NCBI GenBank assembly: GCA_019426215.1 | Contig: CM033408.1 | Span: 5,831,077-5,895,076 of the forward strand | Direction: 5' to 3' | Source: Buddleja alternifolia | Lineage: Eukaryota; Streptophyta; Magnoliopsida; Lamiales; Scrophulariaceae | DNA: 64,000 bases | Part shown: piece after piece, positions 9,860 through 22,904 of the stretch | Layout of the letters: each line of letters starts with the position of its first letter | Numbering within the stretch: position 1 is the first letter of the stretch | Position numbers and translations under genes: made by a program | The notes under the pieces: model-generated | Told to the model about the DNA's origin: nothing | The model's database searches: none | What the model saw: only the letters and a program-made list of their open reading frames with translations

Positions 9860-12023
9860 GGCAAATGGCCCCCATGTTTCAATGCATATGATCTCATACT
9901 TTTTGAAGAACCATCTCTCAATCAAGTTCAATTTATGTGGGGCAACGCTCCATGACTACTGCCACAATGGCGGGAATAGAAATCCAAGATTTCCTCTCTG
10001 CCAATGTTCTACACGCATCAACTAGAGGTATCCATCGAAAGGCCCAGCTGAATGCCACTATGGACTTGGATCGATACCTTGGAGCCTCTCTCCACCACAG
10101 TGTGTTCTTAGGAAATACTACTCATTCATTGTCGACCATACCAGACATAAACTAAAAAAGTGGAAGAGGAAACATCTATCAGTAGGGGAAGAGAACTTTG
10201 GTGAAGGCATCCACAACCCCTATACTGTCATATTATATGTAGACATCAAGGTTACCGAAGGAGATATGTGATGAAGTGGATAAGTATAACAAGCAATATC
10301 TATGGGGAGGATCGCAGGAAGATAGGAAGATACATATCATAAATTGGGACACCGTGTCCAAAAGTAAGAGGAATGGCGGATTGGGCATGAGGAGAACCCA
10401 TGAGACTACTGTTGCATTTATCGTAAACTCGGATAGTAGTTGGTCAAAAAAGATTCTAAATTATGGGTTCAAGTCATTAAGCAAAAATACATACTTTGCC
10501 AACGAGCCGAAGCACGTAACGCCATCTTGTACAGAGGTCATAACACTCGAGCAATTTTTCATATGTTTGAAAGTAGGATAATATGGAAGCTTGGTAATGA
10601 CAAGGCAACCAGTTTCTAGACTGGCCTATGGCTTAAGGGGACAAGCCTTAGCCAAAGTCTCGACCAGTCACCTTCGGACGAGGATATGTATTGAATAGTG
10701 GGAAATTAATGGTAGCCTAACATAAGGTGGACGGACGAGGACATGTATCGAATAATGGGAAGTTAATGGTAGCCTAATATAAGGTGGACGGACGAGGACA
10801 TGTATCGAATAATGGGAAGTTAATGGTAGCCTAACATAAGGTGGACGGGCGAGGACATGTATCGAATAGTGGGAAATTAATAGTAGCCTAACATAAGATG
10901 AAGATGTCTAACGGGTAAAACCGCAAAAAACACTTACAAGGTGTTAACAGAGAATATTATGGAAAGGGACAGTGAAGGAGACAAATGGAATCGGTTTTGG
11001 GAAGTGAAAGGTGCATATCGGCGTAAGTCTCTTCTGTGACTTCTATGTCATAATAAAGTACTTAATAATCAACATCTGAAGCAGCGCAAAATCATCCCAA
11101 TTGCAGAATGTTCCATTTTGGGGTCACATGGAGGAGACTAATTAGCATGCCTTATGGGATTGTCTATTTGTGAAGAATGTTTGGAGGCACGTTGTCATGC
11201 CAAGACACCACACTACTTTTTTCTCACACACATCAGATTGGGGTGGATTGGAACTTAACTACGACCGCATACATGAACAATTGGAGGGATAATTGAAGTA
11301 CCACTTTTACTGGAACTTTGAATTTAACCTGGCAGGGATGCAACATGGCGGTAGTACATGGGGCAAAAAGGACCAACCCAAGTTTGGATGTCACCATGAT
11401 TCGAACGCGAGTGGAAGAAGCTAGGCATGACAAGAACTCCGACCGAAAAACAGAGGCTAAATAGCTAATGGCTGGATGGACTAATTTAAAAGTGGGGTCA
11501 TGAAATGTTAACATCCACACAACTATTGATAAGGGATCCAGTAATTAGTTGGCTAGAGTTGGAGTTGGTTGGTTATTGCGTGACGAACAAGGAAGATCGG
11601 TTCGAAATTTTCAGGGTAAAATCCAGACAAGCACGGTGGTGGAGGGCGAGCCTCAAACAATACTTATGAGTTATGAGGCTAGAATTAACACTAGACATGT
11701 GGTTACATCACATAGAGATAAAGCCATATTGCCAAGATATCAACAAGACTGAATATGCATCATTGAAAATTGACATTATGGAGTTAGATCTTGGATTCGA
11801 GAAATGATGCAGCTACCTTGGCAGACATAAATCAACTAGGCTTGGTATGAAGCAAACTAAGCATCAGACCTATTGGCGAAGACAGGATTCCTCCACAACT
11901 TGGAAACAACCAGACAGTAATCTGCAAAAGATCGTAAATCAAGACAAGATGGGCAAAATTTAGCCGAGACTTGTGACTATAAACCCGAATGTGTCGAGTC
12001 ACTAGGATATCACCCTTAGTTAA
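9860..12023 (+). pseudogene. 5'-truncated, heavily decayed LINE ORF2 fragment
   Basis: Pieces of LINE ORF2 appear in order but in shifting frames. LDRYLGASLHHSVF is at about 10066 (compare LGRYLGVPLHHGRL in the first LINE). YLWGGSQEDRKIHIINWD is at about 10290, WEVKGAYRRKSLL near 11000, and GVGWLLRDEQGRSVRNFQGK from the RNase H region at about 11560. The 3' end (GACTATAAACCCGAATGTGT, about 11967) resembles the tail of the LINE ending at 7246, so both probably belong to related families. Many stops and frameshifts, no intact frame, and no clear poly(A) or target duplication show it is much older. A 57-bp tandem repeat interrupts it. Confidence 0.82.
10676..10903 (+). repeat. 57-bp tandem repeat, four copies
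   Basis: Four consecutive 57-bp units, each starting GGACGAGGACATGTATCGAA or a close variant, at about 10676, 10733, 10790 and 10847. Copies two and three are nearly identical; the outer ones differ by a few substitutions. The unit lies between the KIHIINWD part and the zf-RVT part of the decayed LINE. Its length is a multiple of three (19 codons), but stops occur within it. Confidence 0.88.
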
Positions 12024-12456
12024 GATTTATATATATATATATATATCTTTAATTTTTTTTTGATAAGTATAGACTTATATATATATATATATTATATCAA
12101 TAACTCCACAAGAGAAAATTATGTCACATCAATTTTACATTTCTATGTAATGAAATTGATGTTATTTATGACATCAGTTTTACACTTTCATACTCACAAA
12201 AACCAACTCATATTAACATGATATCTCATTTCTTAAAAAAAAATAAAAAAAATTCTCCAATTTGATAGAGAAGTCATTTCTCAATTCTAATAGGTGGAGT
12301 GTTCTAATTACCAAATTTTCGAATTCTCATACTCACTCCTGTTTTTCCTCGGGATCAGTAAATTTCCGGACCCTCACTCTACTCTATAACATAACTGCTC
12401 CGGCCACCACACAGCGGCAGTTTACGCTCCATCACCGCCGCCGCACCACTGTCACG
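12024..12456 (+). promoter_or_regulatory. Upstream region and 5' leader of SEC23
   Basis: Contains (TA)n runs at about 12030-12045 and 12078-12092, then AT-rich DNA changing to a C-rich leader just before the ATG at 12457. A TATA-like CTATAAC occurs at about 12383 but is close to the start codon; the transcription start cannot be fixed from sequence. The start-codon context CACGATGG matches the plant preference for G at +4. Confidence 0.4.
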
Positions 12457-15400
12457 ATGGCGGAATTCCTTGACCTAGAAATTCAGGACTCCGTCCGCAT
12501 GCCATGGAACGTCCTCCCCGGCACCAAAGCCGACGCCGCAAACTGCTTCATCCCGGTCTCCGCCGTCTACACACCCCTAAAACCCCTCCCTGCCACCACT
12601 CCACTCCTCCCTTACTCACCACTCCGATGCCGCAATTGCCGATCCGTGATCAATCCATTCTCGATCGTTGATTTCTCCTCCGTCAACAAGATCTGGATCT
12701 GCAGCTTCTGCCTCCAGCGCAACCACTTCCCGCCGCACTACCAGTCTATTTCCGATCAGAATTTGCCTGCGGAGCTCTTTCCGCAGTATACGACGATCGA
12801 GTACGAAACTAGCGCCAATGAGAAGCCGCAGGCTGGGAGTAGTAACGTTTTCTTGTTTGTGGTTGATACTTGTGTTATTGAGGAGGAATTAGGGTACTTG
12901 AAGTCAGCTATGTTGCAGGTTTGCAATTCATTATTGAGATTGATAGTTAATGCAGCTGGTTTCGTGTGGAGCTTACTTTGTTTTGGTAATTTGTTGCTTA
13001 TTAATAATGTAGTTGCATACGCCGGACTGATTATTGAAGTAATTAATAATCAAGAATCAGTTTTTCTGATTACTTCAGCCGTAGCTTGGCTTGCTGACTA
13101 TTTGAATTCGAACAAGTGAAGACGTATTTTTTCAAATTACAGTGTGGTTGTCTTGTCTGTAGGGATTATTGTACTTGATAGGTTTTAATCCAACCTCGTT
13201 GCTAAACAATTGCGACTAGCTTTATCATAAGTTGATTTTCTTGTAGTCAACCCAAATAATGAAAATTGAATAATCTTAATCTTTCCCATACTAGGCAGTA
13301 GATTACTTATGTTACCATTATTCTACTGTTTGAGTTTTATTTTCCGATATTATTTTGGACCTAATGGCCTAGTATAATTTGTTTTATGGACATGGTATTT
13401 ATCTGGGATGCAGGTGTTGGGAATGGTGCCTGAGAATTGTTTGATTGGGTTGATTACATTTGGGACCTATGTGCATATTCATGAGCTGGGGTTTGGGCAG
13501 ATTCCGAAGGTTCATGTATTCAAGGGAACAAAGGAGGTGACTAAGGATCAGTTGTTGGAGCAGATGGGCTTTTTTGCGAACAGGACTAGGCCAACTACAG
13601 GTGTCATTGCAGGAGTGAGAGATGGGCTTTCTCAGGAAAGCATAGCGAGGTTCTTGTTGCCTGCGTCTGATTGTGAGTTCGTTCTTAATTCGGTATGTTT
13701 CTGAAGTATGGTGTTGCTATAAAGTTATCTACTAATTAAAGCGAACTATGTCATGTGTTTTATGCATGGTGAAATGGCAATGCTGTGTACTGTCACTATT
13801 TTGTTCTTTTCACTTTTGGCTTTTGAAATGCCATGGACTTGTTTATACTAATAGTGATGAGTGCGATTATTATATTTATTTTTGTGGTTATGCACTGCTC
13901 ACATTGTGTTTTGATTGAACAATTCTTTTCTTTTCATAGTACTTTTATAAGTTGATGAATGGGAGCTTCATATTATGACATTTTCCTTTTGTACAAGATT
14001 TTAGAGGAGCTTCAGAGAGATCCTTGGCCAGTGCCACCAGATCAACGGGCTGCTAGGTGCACTGGTACAGCATTGAGTTTGGCTGCTCATTTGTTGGGCG
14101 TATGTGTTCCTGGTAATGGGGCTAGAATTATGGCCTTTTTAGGAGGACCCTCAACAGAAGGGCCAGGATCTGTAAGTTGACTTTCCTGCTGTTGAATTAT
14201 TTTTAGAATATAGCATTGCTAAGTAACTGCAGTTCACAAGTTTTGTCAATCTTTATTTCTTAGAATAAGGTATTCAATCAAGGAGAGAATTAAGCTATGT
14301 GGTGCAAAATAAGAAACTGCAACGTGAAATAGAAAGCTTATTTTTAGATTTATATCCTGTTCAAATATCTGCTGTATAAACTCTTCGATGTATGTATCAA
14401 GTAAAGATACTGCCGATTGTGCATGTTTTAGTATATACCATTTGTCCTGAACTCCTGATAGAGTGGATTAATGAAGATACTGTTATAAAAATCAGGGGGA
14501 AAGGTGTCATAATCTTCTGCTCCCAATTCTAGTATGAAATCGTCCACACAAATCTTACTCAATAGCAACATCTGCAACCTGTTCACTCGTAATAAATCTT
14601 ATCTCTGTTGTGATTGAAGTCACGACAGCATACAATTTTTCCTTGGCCTCTTTTGTTTTCTGTCAGAAAAATGTACTAGATGTAAGTCAATTACTTTTAA
14701 AAGGATTGTGCTTAGTCATTACTAAGAATTTTTAGCTCCTGGGTTTTCGTTTTTCTCTACTAGATATGAACAATAATATGTCACCATATTTCTTTGCATA
14801 TGACAATTGCTGAATGATATCTTTTTGCTCTAGAGCAAGTAGGAACTGCAAATTGTTTGGTTATTGATCTATAGGCAGAACTTTCTTTTGCAACTTCTTT
14901 TGTGCAATTAGATAGGGTTTTACTGAAGTAACTATATTTGTTTGCAGATTGTGTCTAAAAATCTGTCTGAACCTATACGTTCTCACAAGGATCTGGACAA
15001 AGATTCTGCTCCTACCTATCACAAAGCTGTGAAGTTCTACGAAACACTTTCAAAACAACTTGTTCATCAAGGGCATGTACTAGATATTTTTGCTTGTGCA
15101 CTTGATCAGGTATAAATTACCTTTATATTACATGTTAGAAAAGAAAAATATATATTTTTGCATTTTCTTCTTTTCTGAACATCTTTGATTCCTTATATTG
15201 GTTAAAAACAGTGATTTTCTTTCTTCCTTTTCCCCCCTTCCGGTGGTATGCTTTTTTCCACTACATGGGGAGGTTTTCTATAAATAAACAGGAAGAGAAT
15301 TTAAAATGCAAGGGTATCAGTATTGTAAGCATGATCTAGCAGTCATGCATGTACTTACTATGGAAAGAAAGTGCTCTCACCCATCTATGCATTTGTCTCT

Positions 15401-18400
15401 GTACAGTTAGACCTTAATATTGAATGAAAAGACGCAATTGACCCATGAATAAGTAACTAATCTAACATGTTCGTACCTTAGTGCAGTAATTTTGCCATAT
15501 TGCTATTCTAAAGTGCCATAAAATATTGCTATTCTAAAGTGCCATGATTCATGATTTTTAGAACAACTTATGTTGCTTTGGAAAGCAACATAATTTTGGC
15601 TGACTGAAGGAATCATATGTATTTTATTTAAATACTGTTTCGTCATTCTTAAACCATAGAATTCTTTTCTGTTTGGTTGAACAAAACATAAGTACTTCTG
15701 CATGCCTCATGTTGAAACTGCTTTAGTGCTTTTAGTATAACACGGCTAAGTAGTGAGATATAGAGGAGGAATTAGATGAGGTCGTCTTCCTTCTACATAT
15801 CTGTTGGATTCTATTTGCAGGGCCATCTTTAATCAAGATTCTATGCCATGTTTCGGCTATAAAAATACATTTTAAATTTAGTTAGCAGGATTCATGAAAC
15901 CAACCTTTCTGAATTTGTTTTAACGTATGGTCTGTTTATAGAGCTTGACGTTCGACTTGGATTTATCTTACAACATGCGATTTTCTTCGCGATTGTTATC
16001 ATCCAGAAATCTTCCTTGATTGGCAAGATTCTTGTTGTGGATTTAGATTCTATGAGAAGTTAATCTAGGCATATATGGTCTGAGTATGCAATTAGGACTT
16101 TGGCTTTTGTGTTTCAAAGTCGTAGCAAATGGGGGATATCCGAGCAATTTCTTCCAGAAAACATAGTTGAGTTGAACCTGCATATATTTCAAACAACCAA
16201 GTATGTCTTAAAGTGTAACTTTTACGAGGTAATAGTGCCTCAAAAAACTTGTTCACGGGATTCTATGCGACTGCTTGTGAAGAAAATCTCATGTGGAGAC
16301 TGCTTTAGTGCCTTTCCTTTTAACATGGCTATGTGGTGAGATATAGAGGAGGAATTAGATGAGGTCCTCTTCCTTCCTCATATCTGTTGGATTGTATATG
16401 AAGGGCAATCTTTTATCAAGATTCTATGCCATGTTTCAGCTATAAAAAGACAGTTTAAGTTGGTTAACGGGATTCATGAAACCGACCTTTCTGAGTATCT
16501 TTTAAGTTAATGGTCTCTTAATAGAGTTTGAGGTTCATTTTGGATTTATCTTAATCTTCTTAGCGATTGATATCATTCAGAAATGTTTCCTTAATTGGCA
16601 CGATTCTTGTTGTGGATTTAGATTTTAGGAGAAGTTAATCTAGCATCAATTGGTTTGTGTATGTACTCCGGTCTTTGGCTTTTGTGTTTCGAAGTGGTAG
16701 AAAATGGGGGATATCCGATTATTCTTCTTCCAGAAAACATATTTAACTTGAACCTGCAAATATTTCCAACAAACAAGTATGTCTTAAAGTGTAACTTTTA
16801 CAAAGTAATAGTGCCTCAAAAAACTTGTTATCCGCCTTTCTCCCAATAAAGCTTAGTGGATTTGTTTCTTGAACTCTTTCAAATTGTATTACGGCAAGTT
16901 GCATTGGTTTCCGATGGGAAGCGCAAAAGCTTTCAGGTGTTGACCTGAAGATTTGAGAGGCTTTGTCATGCTATCTTTATGTTTTGGTATGTGCTCATGG
17001 TTAGTTAAGATCCTCGATTATATATAAGCTCAGGCTTGTGGTGTTTCCTTGTCGCGAAAAAGCAATGATGATAAACATGTGAGGATGGTGTGGGTACACA
17101 TGGAAATATGATGAGTGATTAATAAATTAAAGTGGAGGGTTTGGAGTCAATCAATATTGAAAATTCCTTAGTTTGCTAGTTTGACCGACTACAGTGGTTC
17201 AGGTGTAGAAGGAGGAGACATCAGGTTACTCATGTGGCTTGAAAAGTTAGGATCTCTACCTTCTGATTGTACTGGACCTATTTTCCTAATTGATTTAGGC
17301 TTTGAAATGTTAATGTTGTTAAGGACTCTTGTTTGGCAGATTCTAATTCTTGTGATTGTGCTTGATATTTCTTGTGGACAAGGTCTGTCGCGCATCAATA
17401 TAGAAACATATTATTTAGCTCTTAGAAAGTTTAAATGCATTAGAATTTTACTGATCCGTACTTTAATACGCAAACTGATGGTTGGGGTTGGTTTGTGTAT
17501 CTTGTTTGTAGATGTCCAAATTCCGTCTTCAGTTTCTTGTATGCTTGTTAATTTGGAAATGAGTAATCTGCATTCTTTTTTGACACGCATCTTTACCAGG
17601 TAGGGGTTGCTGAGCTTAAAGTAGCAGTTGAAAAAACTGGAGGGCTTGTTGTTCTTGCTGAAAGTTTTGGCCATTCAGTTTTCAAGGAGTCTTTAAGACG
17701 CGTTTTTCATTCTGGTGATCATGATCTTGGACTATCATCAAAGTAAGGTTTGGATGGATTCTTGTTCTCTTCTTGTAATATTGTTTTCCTGACAATCCAC
17801 CACTGAAATAGGTTAAGAATGTATCATTCTAGAATGAATTGTTTTTCTATTTTACTTATTCTCCAACCTTTGTGAATTCTTTGAACTCTACACGTCACTA
17901 CATGTTGCAACGGAATTTTGTGATTGTTTTCAGATTTTGCACTCTAATTTCTTCTATCCATGTAAATTTGATCGAGTGAGGAGGCTAAAAGGCTTCTCCA
18001 AAATAATTATTGGTTTGAGAGTTTCTAGAAAGCCTACTGAGACATTTACTTTGGCCAGTGGTATATTTGAAATCAGCTGCTCAAAGGATATCAAGATTCA
18101 GGGAATTATTGGCCCTTGTGCATCACTTGATAAGGTATGATCTCGTTACCTTTAAAGGATCCTGTCAAATCTGTGTCGGGTTGATTTTTAATGATTTATA
18201 GTTTTGTGCAGAAAGGTCCTTTGTGCTCTGAAACTGTTATTGGCCAAGGAAATACCACAGCATGGAAGTTGTGTGGCCTTGACAAAACTACTTCCTTGTG
18301 TCTAATATTTGACGTTATCAAGAAAGAGAGTCCAGATGTTCTTGCTCAATCAGCAAACAACCAATTCTTTTTCCAGTTTTTGACTTAGTAGGGCTCTAAC

Positions 18401-21400
18401 TGATTATATATTTGACAAATATGAGCAACGGATTTAAGCTTTGAGTGAGAAGTTTTTCTAACTTCTTCCAAAACATTCCTGCCCAGTTATCAGCATGGCA
18501 GTGGACAAATGAGACTTCGTGCCACTACTCTCTCAAGAAGATGGGTTGCTGGGACTGGTATCAAAGATGTATGCGTCTTTATTCGTTTCCTTATTAATTA
18601 TTTTCCTGTTATTCTTGATTACTTTAATTTGGTGATACCTTTGTTAAGCGGTCATATCGTCCTTCTCAGGAACCATTTTTTCCCCCTCTGAGCAGGAGAA
18701 CTTGCACAATCTTTGGTATAAGCACATGCTTTTGCCAAGTAACTTACTAAGAAAAACCAAAACCTTTAACTTGAGAGGTTAGTTGGTGTTTGGCAAACTT
18801 AGCAGTGGATTCTTTTGATCCTAGTTTCCTCAACTTGTTCAGGCTTTGTGTTTTAAATCCTAGCCCTGAAGTTAGATTGAACTAGTTCCAAGAATAAGAC
18901 AGGAGTAAAACAATGTGTTCCGTCATGGGGAAATTGAAATGAACTTGTTTATTATCCTAAATGTAAGATGTTTGTATAGTAATTTTTTAATAATGATGTG
19001 GTTAAGTGCTATTTTTTGATATGTGGCCTAACTAGAAATAGAGTTCATGCTGAATTTTGTTTCATCTAAATTTTGGGTTGAATCTAGTTTGGCTGTAATT
19101 CCAGATTTAGAAACAGATTCTTAGTCTCTCCATCATTATCTTCTCCCCTTAAGTACCCGTGTACCATTTGTCAATATCCGGCCAAGTTCCTTTTAGATTC
19201 ACAATCCCCTAGAGCACCATGGTGAAGGATTAAAATTTAGGAGGGGAAAAGAGGACAGCTTATTTCATAGACATATACTGATGGTCCTGAGACCCTTTAA
19301 CTTTTAGTATCTATCAAAACGTTTTTGCAATATGTTTTTTCTTTAGAGATGTATCATAACTTTCATGTTTCTTTTCTCACTAAATAAAATAATTTGTGTA
19401 GTTTTTGTACTCTGCAGGACTTAATATCTGGATTTGACCAAGAAGCAGCTGCTGTAGTAATGGCACGCCAGGTTTCTTTCAAAATGGAAACTGAGGTGAT
19501 ATACTTGACCTTTTTAAGATTGCAGTGTTATGAAATAAAATATTGTTTAGATATATTAAACTTGGGAGGCAAAGAAAATTTTAGAAGGTGGTTTGTTTTA
19601 GTTTCTGTCTGCAAAAAGCATAACGTGACCTGTGATGAAATGAGGGTTCAGTTTGTTCATTAGAGCTGGCAACACACTATGATGTCCCATGCCATTATAT
19701 TACTTTGATGACCGTATTTTGCAGCCGTTATCATTTGATTATGACCAAGAATTCATCAGTTAGTTTGCCAAGCTAATGCTTGTAACAAATTTAGACACCA
19801 CAGACAAGTCTTTACTGTCTCTTGTCTAGTTATCTGAATTACAACTTTATGGTACAAAACTTTTCTCTTTGAAAATATTTGCAATATTTTTGATTTGGAG
19901 GACTGTTCTTTACTAGAGGATTGCATGCCCTTCTCTCTTCTGAGTTCACGCATGTTAAAAGTTGCCCATGTTTTTCTTATTTTTCTATTGTTTGCCTTCT
20001 GGTATTTTGTACCCATTTTTACCTACTATTTCATTATTACAGAATTGGTAAGATCCCATTTTGGTTCTTATAGTCTCATAGATATAAACTCATGCTTGGC
20101 CATCACATTGAAACTTATAACTACTAGCAGTTGCCTGAATATAAGAATTTTGACACTATTTTTCTGCTACCATCATCATTTTACAGGTATTTGCCTTGTA
20201 ATATCTATGGTTCTGGAATTTGCCTTTTGGTGGTTCAACTCTTAGTAGCTACTGGGGCTGAAGCATATAGTTGCTTACTCAGGAATCATGTATACATAGT
20301 AGTGGAACTTTTGTTAAATATCAGTTTTAACATTGCACAGAAAGCTGTATCTTTCATTGTTAGCCATTTCGTGAAATATAAAAAGATTCTTTTTCCTTGA
20401 TTCTAGTGTAATTTTGTGGTAAGCATGGGCACAATGCTTGTTGATGTCTGTTGGTCTTTAACATCGGATGGATTTTAATCTTTTGTTCTTGTATAGTGAA
20501 TATTTAGCTAAATTAAGATTGATTCTTTTGCAGGCTGAATTTGACCCTATAAGATGGCTGGATAAATCATTGATACATATATGTACACGATTCGGGGAGT
20601 ACCAGAAGGACAGCCCTTCTTCTTTCACTTTATCCCCTAGACTGTCCATATTTCCTCAGTTCATGTTCAATTTACGGCGTTCGCAATTTATTCAGGTATA
20701 TGATTATCTTCTCATACATGTTAAGTTTCTTTTACTTATCACCATTGAGCAAAGAGAGCATTGTTGATGGAGAAGTGGGGAGGTGCTAAGAAAAAGTAAG
20801 TCGATATCCTCTATGGTCTGGAGAACTGAAGTTGCATCTTATTAGACAATGCGAGAACTGAGTAGTAGGCTAGTCACTTCCGCATTCCCTCACTGAAATT
20901 AAGCGGAAGTTAAAAAAAATTAAAAATAAAAAAAATGAGACCCAACTCTAAAATAGTTATAATGTCATGAAGACAACTTCAGGAAACAAAGTGGAAAGTA
21001 GCTTCCTTCTATATTTCCAGCTCTGCAACTTCGTAAACTGTTGTTTTCTTGAACTTCATTCATGATTTTTATTGTTATTCTTTTGATACAGGTCTTTAAC
21101 AACAGTCCAGATGAGACAGCATACTTTAGAATGATTCTGAACAGAGAAAATGTTGCTAATTCAGTTGTCATGATTCAACCTTCCTTGATCTCCTACTCTT
21201 TCCATTCTGGACCAGAACCTGCTCTTCTTGATGTGGCTTCCATTGCTGCTGATAAGATCCTTCTTTTGGATTCATATTTCACTATCGTTGTATTTCATGG
21301 ATCAACTGTTGCTCAATGGCGAAAAGCTGGATATCATGAACTGCCTGAACATCAGGTAATTCTGTTGTTCAATTACGATAGCTGTTGTTCACATATATGT

Positions 21401-22904
21401 ACTGTGTAATTTGTTGGTAAAATGCTGGTTTCTATTTAAATTTAAAGCACATGTCATGTTTGTATTGCAACTTAATGGAGATCTGCTGGAATTTAAGTAT
21501 TGACTTGTGTAAGATTTTCAAAACAAGCCATTGAGAATTAGTGAAATCTTGTGCGAATTATCAAACCCTATACGTGTAAACAACTAGTATTGGACATGCA
21601 CTCAATAAAATCCAAGTCCTCATCCTCCTCCTCGCCATACTTAAAATTAATTTAGAATATCGAGATAAAAGAATTCGGACTTGATGCTGAAAATTTCAAG
21701 AAGACCACATGAATCTTGTTTAGAATTATGACATGCAGCCTTCCTTTCTTTGTTAAATATGGTTCTTTATTTGTTCGCAGTCAGAACTGGTTATGGGTCT
21801 GGATCAATGAACTTGATTAAGTTGTTGGGGTCAAAGTCTATGCTTTTAATCAATTGGATTTGTTCTCAACTTGATGCTCTTTTCTTGTAGGCCTTTGCTA
21901 ACTTGCTACAAGCTCCTCGTGATGATGCGGATTCCATAATAAGGGAAAGGTTTCCAGTACCTCGCCTTGTAATCTGTGACCAGCATGGTTCTCAGGTCTT
22001 AATTCTATTTTCTCATGACCAGTTATTTTATGCATAATAGACATTTATCTCTGTTTGCTCTCATCCTTCCCTAATTGTTCCTTGTGATAATGCTGTCGAT
22101 GCAACAGAATAGACCATATTTGCTAGTGTTTCTTTTTAGTCATATTCAGCATTTTAATCTGGACTCCCTGCGATTCATGGAATATATATTTTCTTTAGTA
22201 GATTGTTTAAGGCAGATTCTGGAGATTTGAACTTTGTAATGTTCAACACCTTTGGCTTCTGAATTAGCTGTTTGAATTATCCTCTCTCCAAATGTCTCTT
22301 GTTTTTCTATTATAGAGTTGTTGCTATCCAAGTCTTACTTTATTTTCACCCCAAGACATATTAGCATAAGAAGGAAGTTTATAATCCCTACAGAAGTGAG
22401 AAAGTTTGGTAAAGAACAACAGTTAATTAGGAAATGAACCTACTAAAGACTCTGTAGATGGGATCTTATTTGGATCTATTACTGTTACTTGAGTTGGCTG
22501 AGCAAATCACATTGCTAGGGTTTAGGAAGGGGAAATATGGATTGGTCAAGATCCAGAGAGAAGTATCTAGTTGGAAAAACCGTGTGAGGTTGCTTTGTTC
22601 TGTTGTTGGAGAAAAAGTCCAGAACATGAAGATCTTGATTTCAAATTCTATCAGGAAGTCAATTGTTTTCACTTTTCTTCATTGTTGAAATGATTTTGAA
22701 GCTTTTATTACAATTTCAGTAGATCATGCAATAATATCACTAATACCATATTATTGGCAGGCTCGTTTTCTGCTAGCAAAGTTGAATCCTTCAGCAACAT
22801 ATAATTCAGATGCTCCAGCTGTTCCTGGAGGTGATATCATCTTTACGGATGATGTTAGTTTTGAGGTCTTCCTAGATCACCTTCAGCGCTTGGCAGTTCA
22901 ATAG
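12457..22904 (+). CDS. SEC23: Protein transport protein SEC23 (COPII coat, Sar1 GTPase activator)
   Basis: Inner-coat subunit of COPII vesicles; with SEC24 it binds Sar1 at ER exit sites and speeds GTP hydrolysis. Thirteen exons join in frame: 12457-12918, 13414-13692, 13998-14171, 14948-15109, 17600-17742, 18059-18134, 18212-18387, 18487-18568, 19418-19495, 20534-20695, 21092-21355, 21891-21995, 22761-22904. Total 768 codons, the usual SEC23 size, with GT-AG introns throughout. The zinc finger uses C58, C61, C82 and C85 (CRNC and CSFC). The trunk follows ([32 protein letters not shown]), then the beta-sandwich and helical parts ([18 protein letters not shown]). The gelsolin region ends in [14 protein letters not shown], which probably holds the Sar1-contacting arginine known from yeast. 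No stop or frameshift is seen, so the gene looks functional. Intron 4 (15110-17599) carries a 582-bp tandem duplication. Plants have several SEC23 paralogues; which one this is cannot be told. Confidence 0.96.
15706..16829 (+). repeat. Tandem duplication (about 582 bp) in SEC23 intron 4
   Basis: Copy A (about 15706-16287) and copy B (about 16288-16829) share long blocks in the same order. These include GAGATATAGAGGAGGAATTA (15755 and 16338), ATTCTATGCCATGTTTC, and CTTTGGCTTTTGTGTTTC (16098 and 16673). The offset drifts from 583 to 575 bp, so small indels accumulated afterwards. Both copies are non-coding; the open frames they contain are chance. Confidence 0.88.

Noticed and set aside
16100..17603. 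Open frames in SEC23 intron 4
   Set aside because: They lie between well-defined exons 4 and 5, and two come from the duplicated intron block. None matches SEC23 or another family.
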